A stretch of DNA of 64,000 bases from Streptomyces cyaneochromogenes (GCF_003963535.1 NZ_CP034539.1:9176001-9240000); one strand, 5' to 3'. Shown: positions 7,008-15,948, counted from the first letter of the stretch. Notes: generated by a model from the letters alone, not told the origin. A program made the numbers and translations.

Positions 7008-7853
7008 ATGTCCGCCCCATCCCCGACAGCCGTGCCGTCCTTCCGGAGCAGGATCGGCTGTGACGCGCGCAGCGGTTACTACGCGGCGCCCCGCCGCTAC
7101 CGGCTCCACCTGGCCCTGTCGTGTCCGCGCTGTCTGCGCATCGCCGTCACCCACAGCCTGCTCGGCCTCGACGACACCCTCCCGGTGACGCTGCTCCCCG
7201 TGGTGCCCGACGCCCCTGACGGCGGGCACGAGGCGCTGCGCCCGCTGTACGAGGCCAGTTCGCACCAGCACCCGGGACCGGCGGTGGCGCCGGTGCTCAG
7301 CGACGCCTGGACCGGCACGATCGTGAGCACGCACGCCCCCGACATCCTGCGGGACCTGGCCCGGCGGTTCCGCGGCGACGGCCCGGATCTCTTCCCGCGC
7401 GGCGCCGAGGAGGCCGTCGAGGGCATCGGCCGCCTCTGCGAGCAGGGCATCACCGCGTCGGCGCAGTGCGCCGGAGAGCCGGACGTCGACCCGGCGGTGC
7501 GCGACAGCGCGCTCGCCACACTGCTGGACGCCCTGGACGGGCTGGAGCGGCGGCTGGCCTGCCAGGAGTATGTGCTGGGCGATGAACCGACCCTCGCCGA
7601 CGTCGAGTTGTGGGTGACGCTGGTGCAACTGGACACCGTGCACCGCCACCACCTGGACGCCGCAGCGGTGCACCGCATCACCGGCCACCCGCACCTGTGG
7701 GCCTACGCCAAGCGCCTCGCGGCGCACCCCGCCGTCGGCTCCCACCTCGACCTGGACGGCATCGCACGCCGGCACCACGCCCACTGCCGGGGCATGGAGG
7801 CGGCGGGCGCGGCGGTGCAGATCGTGGACTGGGCGGCGTGCGTACGGGGATAG
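7008..7853 (+). CDS. Glutathionyl-hydroquinone reductase-like (Xi-class GST fold) thiol enzyme
   Basis: This is a 281-residue protein. The thioredoxin-like N-terminal part contains a CPRC site (SCPRCLRIAVTHSLLGLDDTLPVTLLP) where the family usually has CPWA or CPYA. It continues with SDAWTGTIVSTHAPDILRDLARRF and a GST C-terminal helical domain (YVLGDEPTLADVELWVTLVQLD). Relatives use glutathione to reduce glutathionyl-hydroquinones. Streptomyces make mycothiol instead, so mycothiol adducts are the likelier substrates here; that is inference. GGGAGA 6 bases upstream decides the ATG at 7008 over the in-frame ATG at 6978. Position in the sulfur locus behind a leader peptide supports a low-molecular-weight-thiol role. 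Confidence 0.72.
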   Translation: MSAPSPTAVPSFRSRIGCDARSGYYAAPRRYRLHLALSCPRCLRIAVTHSLLGLDDTLPVTLLPVVPDAPDGGHEALRPLYEASSHQHPGPAVAPVLSDAWTGTIVSTHAPDILRDLARRFRGDGPDLFPRGAEEAVEGIGRLCEQGITASAQCAGEPDVDPAVRDSALATLLDALDGLERRLACQEYVLGDEPTLADVELWVTLVQLDTVHRHHLDAAAVHRITGHPHLWAYAKRLAAHPAVGSHLDLDGIARRHHAHCRGMEAAGAAVQIVDWAACVRG

Positions 7854-7899
7854 GCGACGTACGTAAGGGAACAGGTGGCGTACGTGCGGGAGCGGGCGG

Positions 7900-8781
7900 C
7901 TACTCGGCTCGTTCCTGTGCCCGCATCCACAGAAGGGTGGTCGCGGTCAGGGCGCCCCAGTAGTGCGGGAAGACGTCGCCCCACGGCCGGTCGGTGCCGA
8001 ACCAGTAGCCGTCCCAGTGCCGGATCGCTATGCACCGTGCAGCCGGGCGTGCGGCCCTTCGGGGCGGGGCGAGTTGCGGCCGCCGGTGAGGTTGTTGCCG
8101 GTGGCCGACTCCAGCATCAGCCACGGCCGGCCGCCGCGCATGTCGAGGGAGGCGACGCCCGAGATGAGACGGCTGCGCGCGGCAGGCGTGCCCACGTGGT
8201 CGAAGGAGTCGTGGCGCTGCCCTCAGAAGGCCGTCCCCAGGCGTCGTTCAACGCCTCCACGGTGCCATACCGCTCCGTGAGCCAGCGGCCGAAGTGCGCG
8301 ACGGAGACCGGGCAGTGGCAGCCGAAGCCGGTGTACTCGTTGCCGACGTGCCACATGGCGAGCGCAGGATGGCCGGCGTAGCGCAGTAGTGCAGGCGGGC
8401 GCCGAAGGCGAAGTTACGGCCCTCGGCGTCCACGGGCAGCGTCCGCGGGTGCTCGTGGGCGAGCCAGGACGGCGGCGCGGCGGTGGGTGTGGCCAGGTCG
8501 ACGCCCACGCCCGCCTCGGCCGGCAGGTCCATCACCTCGTCCAGCCACCCGAACTCGTGGACACCGGGCCGCGGTTCGAGCAGACCCCAGGAGAACACGC
8601 CGACGGTCACCGGGTTCACCCCGGCCTCGCGCATCAGCCGGACGCCCTCCCGCCAGACGGCCGGCGGCCACTGCTCGGCGTCGTAGTCGCCGCCGTACGC
8701 AAGGCCGTTCAGTCGTCGGCGGAGGCCGGCCAGGCGTTCGTCGGCGGGGTCGGGACGGGGCACACGGTCTCCCTCAGCCAT
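7900..8781 (-). pseudogene. GH42 beta-galactosidase remnant
   Basis: Starting at the ATG at 8781, the first about 125 residues match the GH42 barrel start: LNGLAYGGDYDAEQWPP, GVNPVTVGVFSWGLLEPRPG, PTAAPPSWLAHEHP. After FGARLHYC the frame breaks. A second piece in another frame carries the GH42 catalytic region (AMWHVGNEYTGFGCHCP, HFGRWLTERYGTVEALNDAWG). A third carries LMLESATGNNLTGGRN, and the last piece (HWDGYWFGTDRPWGDVFPHYW) looks unlike GH42 and may belong to another lost gene. A full GH42 enzyme is about 650-700 residues, and less than half survives. It is inactivated by several deletions and frameshifts. Confidence 0.8.
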
Positions 8782-8792
8782 GTCAGAGCCAT

Positions 8793-8806
8793 GGCAACCG
8801 GTTGTG
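8793..8806. promoter_or_regulatory. LacI-type operator before the GH42 remnant
   Basis: CAACCGGTTG (8795-8804) is a perfect palindrome with the central CG typical of LacI/GalR operators. It lies about 12 bases upstream of the GH42 start on the minus strand. It is probably a fossil of the former regulation of the galactosidase. Confidence 0.55.
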
Positions 8807-8825
8807 TCCGGCCGTGCGGGAGCGG

Positions 8826-9566
8826 TCAGTCGGCCGGCTTCTCCCACACCGACACGTGCTTGCCGCTCTCGCCCGTGAACGGCTCGCGCGTCCAGTCCTC
8901 CCACCGGTCGCGCAGCCGGAGACCGGCGAGGCGCGCCATCAGGTCCAGCTCGGCCGGCCAGACGTACCGGAACGGGATGGACGAGTGCTCCGCGCGGCCG
9001 TCGACGATGGTCACGTAGTTCGAACTCATCGCCTGCGTGGCGGGGTCGTAGGTGTCGAACGCCCAGCGTGTGTCGCTGATGTGGAACGGTACGGCCTGCT
9101 GCCCGGCCGGGAGCCTCCGCAGCTGCGGGACCATGACCTCGACGACGAAGCGGCCGCCCGGCGCCAGGTGCGCGGCGACGTTGCTGAAGCAGTCGACCTG
9201 CGCGTCCTGGGTCGTCAGATTCATGATCGTGTTGAAGACCAGGTACGCGACGGAGAAACTCTTCTCCACGCGCGCTGTCGCGAAGTCCCCGATCGTCACG
9301 TCGATCGCGTCGCCGCCGGGTTTGGCGCGCAGGCGGTCCACCATGGCGCGGGACAGGTCGATGCCGTGCACCGGGACACCGCGGGCGGCCAGCGGCAGCG
9401 CGATGCGGCCGGTGCCGATGCCGAGTTCGAGTGCCGGGCCGTCGCCGGCCAGTTCGGCCAGCAGGTCGACCGTCCGGTCCACCACGTCGGGGCGGAACTC
9501 GCTCGCCTCCGACTCGTCGTAGTCGGCAGCGACGTTCTCTCCGAAGTAGCCATCGTCATCGATCAC
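8826..9566 (-). CDS. Class I SAM-dependent methyltransferase
   Basis: This is a 246-residue Rossmann methyltransferase. The SAM motif I is ALELGIGTGRIALPLAARG, motif II GVPVHGIDLSRAMVDRL, then DFATARVEKSFSVAYLVFNTIMNL and LAPGGRFVVEVMVP. The sequence FNTIMNLTTQDAQVDCFSNVAAHLAPGG is typical of actinobacterial small-molecule methyltransferases of unknown substrate. It starts with GTG at 9566; no in-frame ATG lies near. It stands alone between two decayed genes, and nothing in its context indicates its substrate. Confidence 0.82.
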   Translation of the reverse strand: MIDDDGYFGENVAADYDESEASEFRPDVVDRTVDLLAELAGDGPALELGIGTGRIALPLAARGVPVHGIDLSRAMVDRLRAKPGGDAIDVTIGDFATARVEKSFSVAYLVFNTIMNLTTQDAQVDCFSNVAAHLAPGGRFVVEVMVPQLRRLPAGQQAVPFHISDTRWAFDTYDPATQAMSSNYVTIVDGRAEHSSIPFRYVWPAELDLMARLAGLRLRDRWEDWTREPFTGESGKHVSVWEKPAD

Positions 9567-9709
9567 GCCGGGACCGTACTCCGGGCCGTGCCGCCGTGCA
9601 CGCGATTATCCGCGGACGGTCGACAGGGGTGCCGGCACCACCATGACCGGGGGGTTGGGACGACTGTCCTCGGCGCCTTCGCCACCTAGATTCCAGCAGG
9701 AGGAACGTA

Positions 9710-10318
9710 CTGCGCGGCGGGCTGGTCGCCACGACGGCGGGGGTCGTGGCGCCCGGGCTGGGCGCACCGGTCGCGGCGGCCGAGGACGGGGCGGCCTGCC
9801 CTCCGCCTCCCGGAGCGGCCATGGTCGGGCCCGCCGATCCGCGGTTCCGGTCGCCGGCGACCCGGGGCTACAACCGCCGGTTCGTGGGCAGGCCGCAGCA
9901 CGTCTGGTGACCGGCACGACCGCGGACGTCGTACGGGCCGTGCAGCAGGCGGTGGACAGCGGCTGACGGATCACGGTCCGCAGCGGCGCCGACGGCTTCG
10001 AGAACCAGGGCGCGCAGTGTGGTCGCCACCCGCGAACCCGCCGACCCCCACCGGGACTTGTGGTGGGCGCACACCGGAGGTGGCGGCGGCAGCTTCGGCA
10101 TCGTCACCCGCTACTGGTTCCGCACACCCGGCGCCGACGGCGACGACCCGTCCGGCCTGCTGCCCGCGCCGCCGGCCGGCGTGCTGAGCTTCTCGGTCTC
10201 CTGCGCGAAGGGGTGGTTCACGGCCGTGCACTGGCACCCCGAGGGCACCGCACACCAGGACCCGGCACAACAGGGCCTCTTCGACACTCTGGTGAGGGCC
10301 GCACGCCGGCGCGCGTGA
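9710..10318 (+). pseudogene. Tat-exported FAD-linked oxidase (berberine-bridge-enzyme type) remnant
   Basis: Pieces of a BBE-like flavoprotein lie in order but in different frames. First comes a Tat-signal hydrophobic segment without start codon or twin arginines (LRGGLVATTAGVVAPGLG), then the substrate-domain start DPRFRSPATRGYNRRFVGRPQ ending at a stop at 9908. VTGTTADVVRAVQQAVDSG follows, then ITVRSGADGFENQ, and finally DLWWAHTGGGGGSFGIVTRYWFRTP from the FAD-binding domain. Most of the FAD domain between ENQ and DLWWA and the whole C-terminal BBE segment are missing. An AGGAGG site still sits at about 9697-9703 before the lost start. Confidence 0.75.
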
Positions 10319-10537
10319 GTTGGGAGGCGTGGTTCAGCGCCGTCCGTGCATGCCTCGCTGGGGCGGACGGGCGTGGTTCGGTGGGGTTCGCGCCCTTCTG
10401 AGGCAGGCGGGCTTGATGCGTGGGAGGTGCGCCCGGCTGGGGGAGGTGGGCGTCGTTCGGTGGGCCCGTGCCAGTTGAAGCGGACGGGCGCGCTCCAAGT
10501 GCGGCCCACGCCTCCCGCCGAGCAGTCGGGCGCCCCG
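10319..10537. repeat. Gene-free GC-rich stretch with imperfect direct repeats
   Basis: No convincing gene is visible in this 219-base gap. It contains near-copies of a GCGGACGGGCG unit (10363 and 10480) and of a GGGCGT-GTTCGGTGGG unit (about 10370 and 10448), the kind of low-complexity G-rich filler left by repeated duplication and deletion next to decayed genes. Confidence 0.4.
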
Positions 10538-10828
10538 TCACGCCTTCGGGCGGCGCCCACTGCGTCGAGGTGCCGGCTCGGCCCCGTCGAGCAGGGCGAG
10601 ACGGCGTTCCTCGCCCTGCTCCTCGACCTGGAGCACAACCCGGCGCAGCCCCTCCGCGACGCTCCGGCACTCCTCGTCGCTCAGTTGCCCCGCCAGATGC
10701 TGCCGGACCGTCGAGGCGGCGCGGTAGATACTGGCGACGACGGCCATCTGCTCCCGATGCAACGGGCTGCCGCCGAGCTTGGCCTCGGCCGGCTTCTCGG
10801 CTTCGCTGATCGATCGTTGGCCGGGCAT
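10538..10828 (-). CDS. Hypothetical protein, 96 residues
   Basis: This small soluble protein has no domain I recognise. A helical middle (EQMAVVASIYRAASTVRQHLAGQLSDEECRSVAEGLRRVV) is followed by a basic tail (PRRSGRRPKA). GAAGGAG about 7 bases before the ATG at 10828 and clean third-position GC support a real gene. No neighbour suggests a role. Confidence 0.6.
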   Translation of the reverse strand: MPGQRSISEAEKPAEAKLGGSPLHREQMAVVASIYRAASTVRQHLAGQLSDEECRSVAEGLRRVVLQVEEQGEERRLALLDGAEPAPRRSGRRPKA

Positions 10829-11031
10829 GGCACACTCCTTCGCCGCGGGCGCGTCGGACTCAGCCGCTGTCCGCCCGGGGCCCACCGGCCTCCCGTAGGG
10901 GAGCGCCTTGGTGGGCCGGATCTGGGGCGAGCACATGGGCGCGTATCTGCATCGCCCGACGCCCCCGGTCCGGGATTCCCGGGCGTTCCAGTGGTCGAGG
11001 TGAACCCCACACACTGGAGAGCAGCGCCCAC

Positions 11032-11232
11032 TCACAGGTCATCACGGCTTGCGGAGGACGATCCGCGTTCGTCCGGCGAGGACGCGGAGTGGGCTCGTCG
11101 CAATTCGTCCAGCACCCGACGCCACGACCTGATGAGATCAGGGATCTGATCGAGGAGCCCCTTCAGGGCGTACATGAACGCCGACACCACGCTGGCCGCG
11201 CCCAAAATCGCCAGGACGACTTGTAACTCCAT
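11032..11232 (-). CDS. Small membrane-anchored hypothetical protein, 66 residues
   Basis: One N-terminal hydrophobic helix (VVLAILGAASVVSAFMYALKG, about residues 5-25) is followed by an amphipathic basic segment and a Ser/Asp-rich tail. A strong GGAGGAG site lies about 8 bases before the ATG. It shares the strand of the 96-residue gene but is 203 bases upstream. Its function is unknown. Confidence 0.6.
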   Translation of the reverse strand: MELQVVLAILGAASVVSAFMYALKGLLDQIPDLIRSWRRVLDELRRAHSASSPDERGSSSASRDDL

Positions 11233-11518
11233 GCTCGGCTCCTCCTCCAAGCGGAGATGGCCGAACCGAGCGCGAGCCGCGAAGGACGATGGCAGGTGTC
11301 TCAGGTCGACCACCACTGCTTCAGTGATCAACTGAGGCCCTGCCGACGTACAGGCCGCATGTGAAGTTGTCGCGATTGACGCGATGCCGAATGCCTCGGC
11401 GACCGCGCCCGAATGGGACGTCGGACCCGTTCCCGTCGCAGTCGACACACATGCCGACCGTGCACCGCGGAGTCTAACCGCAGGGATGCGGCTGGGGAGG
11501 GCAGATCGAGACGTAGCC

Positions 11519-11550
11519 GCAGATTTGTTTATCGTCGGCACAAAGTCTGC
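11519..11550. promoter_or_regulatory. AT-rich imperfect hairpin before the glutamate-cysteine-ligase-like gene
   Basis: GCAGATTTGT (11519-11528) pairs with ACAAAGTCTGC (11540-11550) except for one bulged G. It stands out as AT-rich in a 410-base gap (11233-11643) that otherwise shows nothing codable. It lies about 95 bases before the next start, a plausible place for an operator or promoter. Confidence 0.35.
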
Positions 11551-11643
11551 TCCGGGAGGGTAGGGGGAGCCGACTGTCCTGGCTCCGTCAGAGGTGCCAC
11601 CCTGGGACGAGAGGATCCGCCGAGGGAAACTCGGGAGGGCCCG

Positions 11644-13122
11644 ATGGGACGTGATGTGCCGGCCCTGGTGTTCACGCGGGAGGACCGCCGCAGGTACCGG
11701 GAGAAGATGCACACCTGCCTCGACGTGCTGGCGCAGATGCTGCGCGAGTCGACGTTCGAGAGCGAGCTGCCCCGGGTCGGGCTGGAGATCGAGCTCAACC
11801 TGGTGGACGCCGACGGGCTGCCCGCGATGCGCAACACCGACGTGCTCCAGGCGATCGCCGACCCCGCCTGGTCCAGCGAGCTGGGCCGCTTCAACCTGGA
11901 GATCAACATCCCGCCCCGCCAGCTGACGACCGGCGGCCCCGGCGCCTGGGAGCAGGCGATCCGTGAAGCGCTCAACCACGCCGAGGAACGCGCGTCGGCC
12001 GTGGGCGCACACCTCATCATGGTGGGCATCCTGCCGACGCTGGCGGAGACGCACGTCGACGAGACCGCCCTGTCCGGCGATCCGCGCTACCGGCTGCTCA
12101 ACGAGCAGATCTTCGCGGCGCGCGGCGAGGACCTGCGGATCACGGTGGACGGCGTCGAGCGCCTGTCGACGTACGCCGACACCATCACCCCCGAGGCCGC
12201 CTGCACCAGCACGCAGTTCCACCTCCAGGTCTCACCGAAGGACTTCGCGAGCTACTGGAACGCCGCCCAGGCCATCGCCGGCGTCCAGATCGCCCTGGCG
12301 GCCAACTCGCCCTTCCTCTTCGGCAAGGAGCTGTGGCGCGAGACCCGTATCCCCCTGTTCGAGCAGGCCACCGACACCCGCCCGCAGGAGATCAAGGCCC
12401 AGGGCGTACGACCCCGGGTGTGGTTCGGGGAGCGGTGGATCACCAGCGTCTTCGACCTGTTCGAGGAGAACGTGCGCTACTACCCGGCCCTGCTCCCGCT
12501 GTGCGACGACGAGGACCCGCAGCAGGTGCTCGACGGCGGCGGCGCTCCGGAGCTGGGCGAGCTGACGCTTCACAACGGCACGATCTACCGCTGGAACCGC
12601 CCCGTCTACGCCGTCACCGACAGCGGCCCGCACCTGCGCATCGAGAACCGGGTCCTGCCCGCCGGCCCCACCGTGGCCGACATCATCGCCAACGGCGCCT
12701 TCTACTACGGCCTCACCCGTGCCTTGGTCGACGAGGACCGGCCGATCTGGACGCGGATGTCCTTCTCGGTCGCCGAGGAGAACCTCCACACCGCGGCTCA
12801 GGACGGCATCGACGCCCGCCTGTACTGGCCCGGCGTCGGTGAAGTGCCGGTCACGGAACTGGTGTTGCGACGCCTGCTGCCCCTGGCCCATCGGGGCCTG
12901 GAGCTGGCCGGTATGGACACGAGCTGGCGCGAACCCATGCTCGGCATCATCGAGCAGCGCTGCGTCACCGCCCGCAACGGCGCCCTGTGGCAGGCCGAGA
13001 CGGTCCACCACCTGGAGAAGGGCGGCATCGCCGACCGCTACGAGGCGCTGCGCCGGATGACCAGGACGTACATGGACTACATGCACCTGAACGCGCCCGC
13101 GCACACCTGGCCCGTGGACTGA
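11644..13122 (+). CDS. Glutamate-cysteine ligase family protein (GCS2-like carboxylate-amine ligase)
   Basis: This 492-residue protein has the GCS fold. It shows RVGLEIELNLVD and FNLEINIPPRQL near the N-terminus (metal and glutamate site), TYADTITPEAACTSTQFHLQVSP, and a C-terminal part with LRIENRVLPAGPTVADIIANGAFYYGLTRAL. Family members join glutamate or another carboxylate to an amine with ATP; classical members make gamma-glutamylcysteine. Mycothiol producers do not need glutathione, so the substrate here is uncertain and ergothioneine-type or gamma-glutamyl-amine chemistry are alternatives. GGGAGG precedes the ATG by about 7 bases. It converges on the Gfo/Idh gene with only 7 bases between. 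Confidence 0.78.
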   Translation: MGRDVPALVFTREDRRRYREKMHTCLDVLAQMLRESTFESELPRVGLEIELNLVDADGLPAMRNTDVLQAIADPAWSSELGRFNLEINIPPRQLTTGGPGAWEQAIREALNHAEERASAVGAHLIMVGILPTLAETHVDETALSGDPRYRLLNEQIFAARGEDLRITVDGVERLSTYADTITPEAACTSTQFHLQVSPKDFASYWNAAQAIAGVQIALAANSPFLFGKELWRETRIPLFEQATDTRPQEIKAQGVRPRVWFGERWITSVFDLFEENVRYYPALLPLCDDEDPQQVLDGGGAPELGELTLHNGTIYRWNRPVYAVTDSGPHLRIENRVLPAGPTVADIIANGAFYYGLTRALVDEDRPIWTRMSFSVAEENLHTAAQDGIDARLYWPGVGEVPVTELVLRRLLPLAHRGLELAGMDTSWREPMLGIIEQRCVTARNGALWQAETVHHLEKGGIADRYEALRRMTRTYMDYMHLNAPAHTWPVD

Positions 13123-13129
13123 CGTCCGC

Positions 13130-14257
13130 TCAGTGCGCTGCGGACGGGGCGCCGGTGGTTCCCCGCCACTCCTCGGCGGGCGTCAGCGGAACGGGCAGAG
13201 GCGGCTGGACCGACGTCGTCAGCTCGATGCGGCGTCCCTGCGCCGCCGAGCGCAGCAGGGCGCTCATCGTCTCCAGCACGTGCAGGGCGAGGTCGCCGTC
13301 CGGGCGGGGTGCCCGCTGCCCGTCCGCGGCGACGAAGTCGAGCAGACCGACACCCCGGGCGGCGTCGGCGTACCCCGCGGACGGCGGCAGCGCGCGCCAC
13401 TGCGTGCCGCCGAGTTCGAAGAGCCGTACCTCGCCGTCGAAGTGGTTCGGATCCGGCACCGCCAGCGTGCCCGCGTCGCCGTGGACCTCGAGCGGCGCGG
13501 CGTTGGTGGCGACGCCGTCGAAGCTCGTCGTGAGCGTCGTCAGCGCTCCGCTCACGTGCTCCAGCACGCCGCAGACATGGCTGTCCACCTCGACCGGGAT
13601 CCGCTCGCCCGCACGCGGGCCGGAACCGATCACGCGCTCGTCCCGCAACCGGCCGGCAGCCCCGATCACCGCACGCACCGGGCCCAGCAGATGCACCAGG
13701 GAGGTGAGGTAGTACGGCCCCATGTCCAGCAACGGGCCGCCCCCGGCGGTGTAGTAGAAGTCGGGATGCGGATGCCAGCGTTCGTGTCCCGGCGTGACCA
13801 TCACGGCCGTGGCGAACTGGGGGCGTCCGATCCGGCCCGCCGCCACCGCCGCCCGCGCCGTCTGGATCCCGGTGCCCAGGACGGTGTCCGGCGCGCACCC
13901 GACCCCGACACCGGCCTTGGCGGCGGCCTCCACCACGGCTTGGGCCTCGGCGAAGTCGGCGGCCAGCGGCTTCTCCCCGTAGACGTTCTTGCGGTGGCCG
14001 ATCGCGCCGAGGGCGATCTCCGCGTGGGCCGCGGGGACGGTGAGGTTCAGCACCGTGTCCACGTGCGGGCTGCTCAGCAACTCCTCGACGGGCAGCGCCG
14101 CGACACCGGGGAGCTCGGCGGCGACCGCGGCCGACCGGGCGGCGTCGAGGTCGGCGACCGCGGTGATCCGTACGGCCGGATGACCGGCGAGCGTGTCCAG
14201 GTACGCGCGGGAGATGACCCCGAGCCCTACGACGCCGACGCGGTGCGGGTCGCCCAC
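13130..14257 (-). CDS. Gfo/Idh/MocA-family oxidoreductase
   Basis: This 375-residue NAD(P)-dependent sugar or cyclitol dehydrogenase has the Rossmann motif VGVVGLGVISRAYLDTL, the conserved EKP (NVYGEKPLAADFAEAQ) and a C-terminal alpha/beta domain with DFYYTAGGGPLLDMGPYYLTSLVHLLG, where the catalytic His is replaced in the usual DxGxY/HxxD context. It starts with GTG at 14257, overlapping the end of the ThuA gene by 31 bases in another frame, so the two are translationally coupled. This pairing with ThuA is common in actinobacterial sugar-catabolic clusters. The substrate cannot be told from sequence. Confidence 0.87.
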   Translation of the reverse strand: MGDPHRVGVVGLGVISRAYLDTLAGHPAVRITAVADLDAARSAAVAAELPGVAALPVEELLSSPHVDTVLNLTVPAAHAEIALGAIGHRKNVYGEKPLAADFAEAQAVVEAAAKAGVGVGCAPDTVLGTGIQTARAAVAAGRIGRPQFATAVMVTPGHERWHPHPDFYYTAGGGPLLDMGPYYLTSLVHLLGPVRAVIGAAGRLRDERVIGSGPRAGERIPVEVDSHVCGVLEHVSGALTTLTTSFDGVATNAAPLEVHGDAGTLAVPDPNHFDGEVRLFELGGTQWRALPPSAGYADAARGVGLLDFVAADGQRAPRPDGDLALHVLETMSALLRSAAQGRRIELTTSVQPPLPVPLTPAEEWRGTTGAPSAAH

Positions 14258-14937
14258 AGCATGCCCCTTTCGATGACGATGCGGACGTTCGGGTCCTCCA
14301 GCACGTCGAGGCTGTGCCCCGGTGTCGTCACCACGATCCGGCCGGCGCCCCAGCGGCGGGTCCAGATCGCCGGCGACGTGACCGGCCGGTGCCAGGGCTG
14401 CCACGGCCGGGCCGGATGCGTGGTGGTGGCCAGGACGTCGATCAGGTCGTCGTGGAGCACCCAGTACTGCTCGGTGTGCAGATCGAAGTCCTCGAGGCCC
14501 GCCGTCACGGGGTGCTCGCGGCCGAGCTCCGTGAGGGTGACGGCGTACGGCAGGTAGTTGTCCTCCTGGCCGCCCCGGCGCTCGCACGGCTCCTTGCCCG
14601 GGTGGGTCGCGAACTGTCCTCCCACCAGGTGGAGATAGTCGGAGGAGGCGCGGAAGGAGTCGGCGATTCCGCCGTGCCAGCCGGTGAAGCCGGTCCCGGC
14701 CTCGACCGCCGCGCTCAGTCCCGCCAGTTGCCCGGCGCTGATCTGCGACATCGTGACGCACTGCACGACGAGATCGGTGGCAGCCATCTCGGCGGCGTCG
14801 GCGTAGACGTCGGTCGACTCCTCGACGCGGACGGTGTAGCCGTTGTCCCGCAGGAAGGGCAGGAACAGCTCCGTCGCCTCGACCGGCCGATGCCCCTCCC
14901 AACCGCCTCGGACCACCAGGGCTTTCTTCAGCGTCAT
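14227..14937 (-). CDS. ThuA-domain protein (trehalose-utilisation-like)
   Basis: This 236-residue protein has the ThuA/class-I-glutamine-amidotransferase-like fold: ALVVRGGWEGHRPVEATELF, then TDLVVQCVTMSQISAGQLAGLSAAVEAGTGFTGWHGGIADSF, GGQFATHPG, HPVTAGLEDFDLHTEQYW and a final GAGRIVVTTPGHSLDVL. ThuA proteins act in disaccharide catabolism, probably on keto-sugar intermediates. It is first of a two-gene unit with the oxidoreductase. The 90 bases upstream hold no clear promoter. Confidence 0.85.
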   Translation of the reverse strand: MTLKKALVVRGGWEGHRPVEATELFLPFLRDNGYTVRVEESTDVYADAAEMAATDLVVQCVTMSQISAGQLAGLSAAVEAGTGFTGWHGGIADSFRASSDYLHLVGGQFATHPGKEPCERRGGQEDNYLPYAVTLTELGREHPVTAGLEDFDLHTEQYWVLHDDLIDVLATTTHPARPWQPWHRPVTSPAIWTRRWGAGRIVVTTPGHSLDVLEDPNVRIVIERGMLWATRTASAS

Positions 14938-15027
14938 CTCGTTGCGTCACCGTTTCCGTGGGCGATCACGTAGTACCGCTCCCCCACTATGCGCGGGTCC
15001 GCTCGCGCTCAGGAAGGGGTGCCGAGA

Positions 15028-15900
15028 TCACGAAAGTTTCGCCTCGGGGCCGGGGGCGCCCGCCCGGGCGTCGACCAGCCAACAGGCCCCGGTGAAGCGG
15101 ACTTCGGCGCCCTGCACGAACGGATCGAAGGCCGCGCGGACCGTCTCGACGACCTGCGCGCGGGTCTGCTCGTCCGCCTCGGGAAGCACCTGACCGACCG
15201 GCCCGAGCCGGGTGAAGTAGCCGATCAGTTCCCGCTCGGGCAGCGTGCAGGCGACGTCCACCGGCCGGATGTCGATGCCTGCCCAGCCGCTCTCCGCCAG
15301 GATGCGGTGCACCTTGCCGGAGTCCGCGAAGGCGAACTGTCCCGGCTCGTCCGGCCGACGGGCGGGAAGGTTCGGCAGGAGCGGTGCCGCGGCGCGTTCG
15401 GCCGTCGTCATGAACGGATTCTCCTCGGGGCCGCGCCAGACGATGAACCGCAGCCTGGCCCCGTCCTCGGCGGCACGCCGGAGATTGGCGAAGGCCCGGA
15501 CGGAGTCGTGGAAGAACATGACGCCGAACCGTGAGATCACGGCGTCGAAGCCGGCGGGTCCGAAGGCGTGGTCCGCCGCGTCGGCGCGGACGAAGGAGGC
15601 CGGTGTGGCCTCCCGCTCGGCCCGTTCCCGGGCGGCGGCGATCATCGGTTCGGAGATGTCGACGCCGACGCAGTGACCGCCCGGGCCCAATCTCCGTGCG
15701 ACGGCCAGCGTGGTGCCGCCGGTGCCGCAGCCGACGTCGAGCACCCGGCCTCCGTGGCCGTCGGGTACCGCTTCGAGGAGCAGGTCCTCGAACGGCTTGA
15801 GCATCCTGTCCAGCAGCGCCTGCGTCTGGACCCATGCCTGGGCGGCAGGTCCGTTCCAACGGACCGCCTGTTCGTCGTTCGTCCTTCGCGTGGCGTCCAT
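15028..15900 (-). CDS. Class I SAM-dependent methyltransferase
   Basis: This is a 290-residue methyltransferase with EQAVRWNGPAAQAWVQTQALLDRMLKPFEDLLLEA, SAM motif I RVLDVGCGTGGTTLAVARRLGPGG, VGVDISEPMIAAARERA and FDAVISRFGVMFFHDSVRAFANLRRAAEDGARLRFIVWRG. That order is typical of UbiE/COQ5-like enzymes acting on small molecules. AGGAGA about 7 bases before the ATG at 15900 decides the start over the ATG at 15921. It is divergent from a MerR regulator across a palindrome, so it is probably that regulator's target. Confidence 0.85.
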   Translation of the reverse strand: MDATRRTNDEQAVRWNGPAAQAWVQTQALLDRMLKPFEDLLLEAVPDGHGGRVLDVGCGTGGTTLAVARRLGPGGHCVGVDISEPMIAAARERAEREATPASFVRADAADHAFGPAGFDAVISRFGVMFFHDSVRAFANLRRAAEDGARLRFIVWRGPEENPFMTTAERAAAPLLPNLPARRPDEPGQFAFADSGKVHRILAESGWAGIDIRPVDVACTLPERELIGYFTRLGPVGQVLPEADEQTRAQVVETVRAAFDPFVQGAEVRFTGACWLVDARAGAPGPEAKLS

Positions 15901-15948
15901 GATCGTCTCCTGGGCTTGCATTCACCGGGCCGTGGTGACAGCGTCCTA

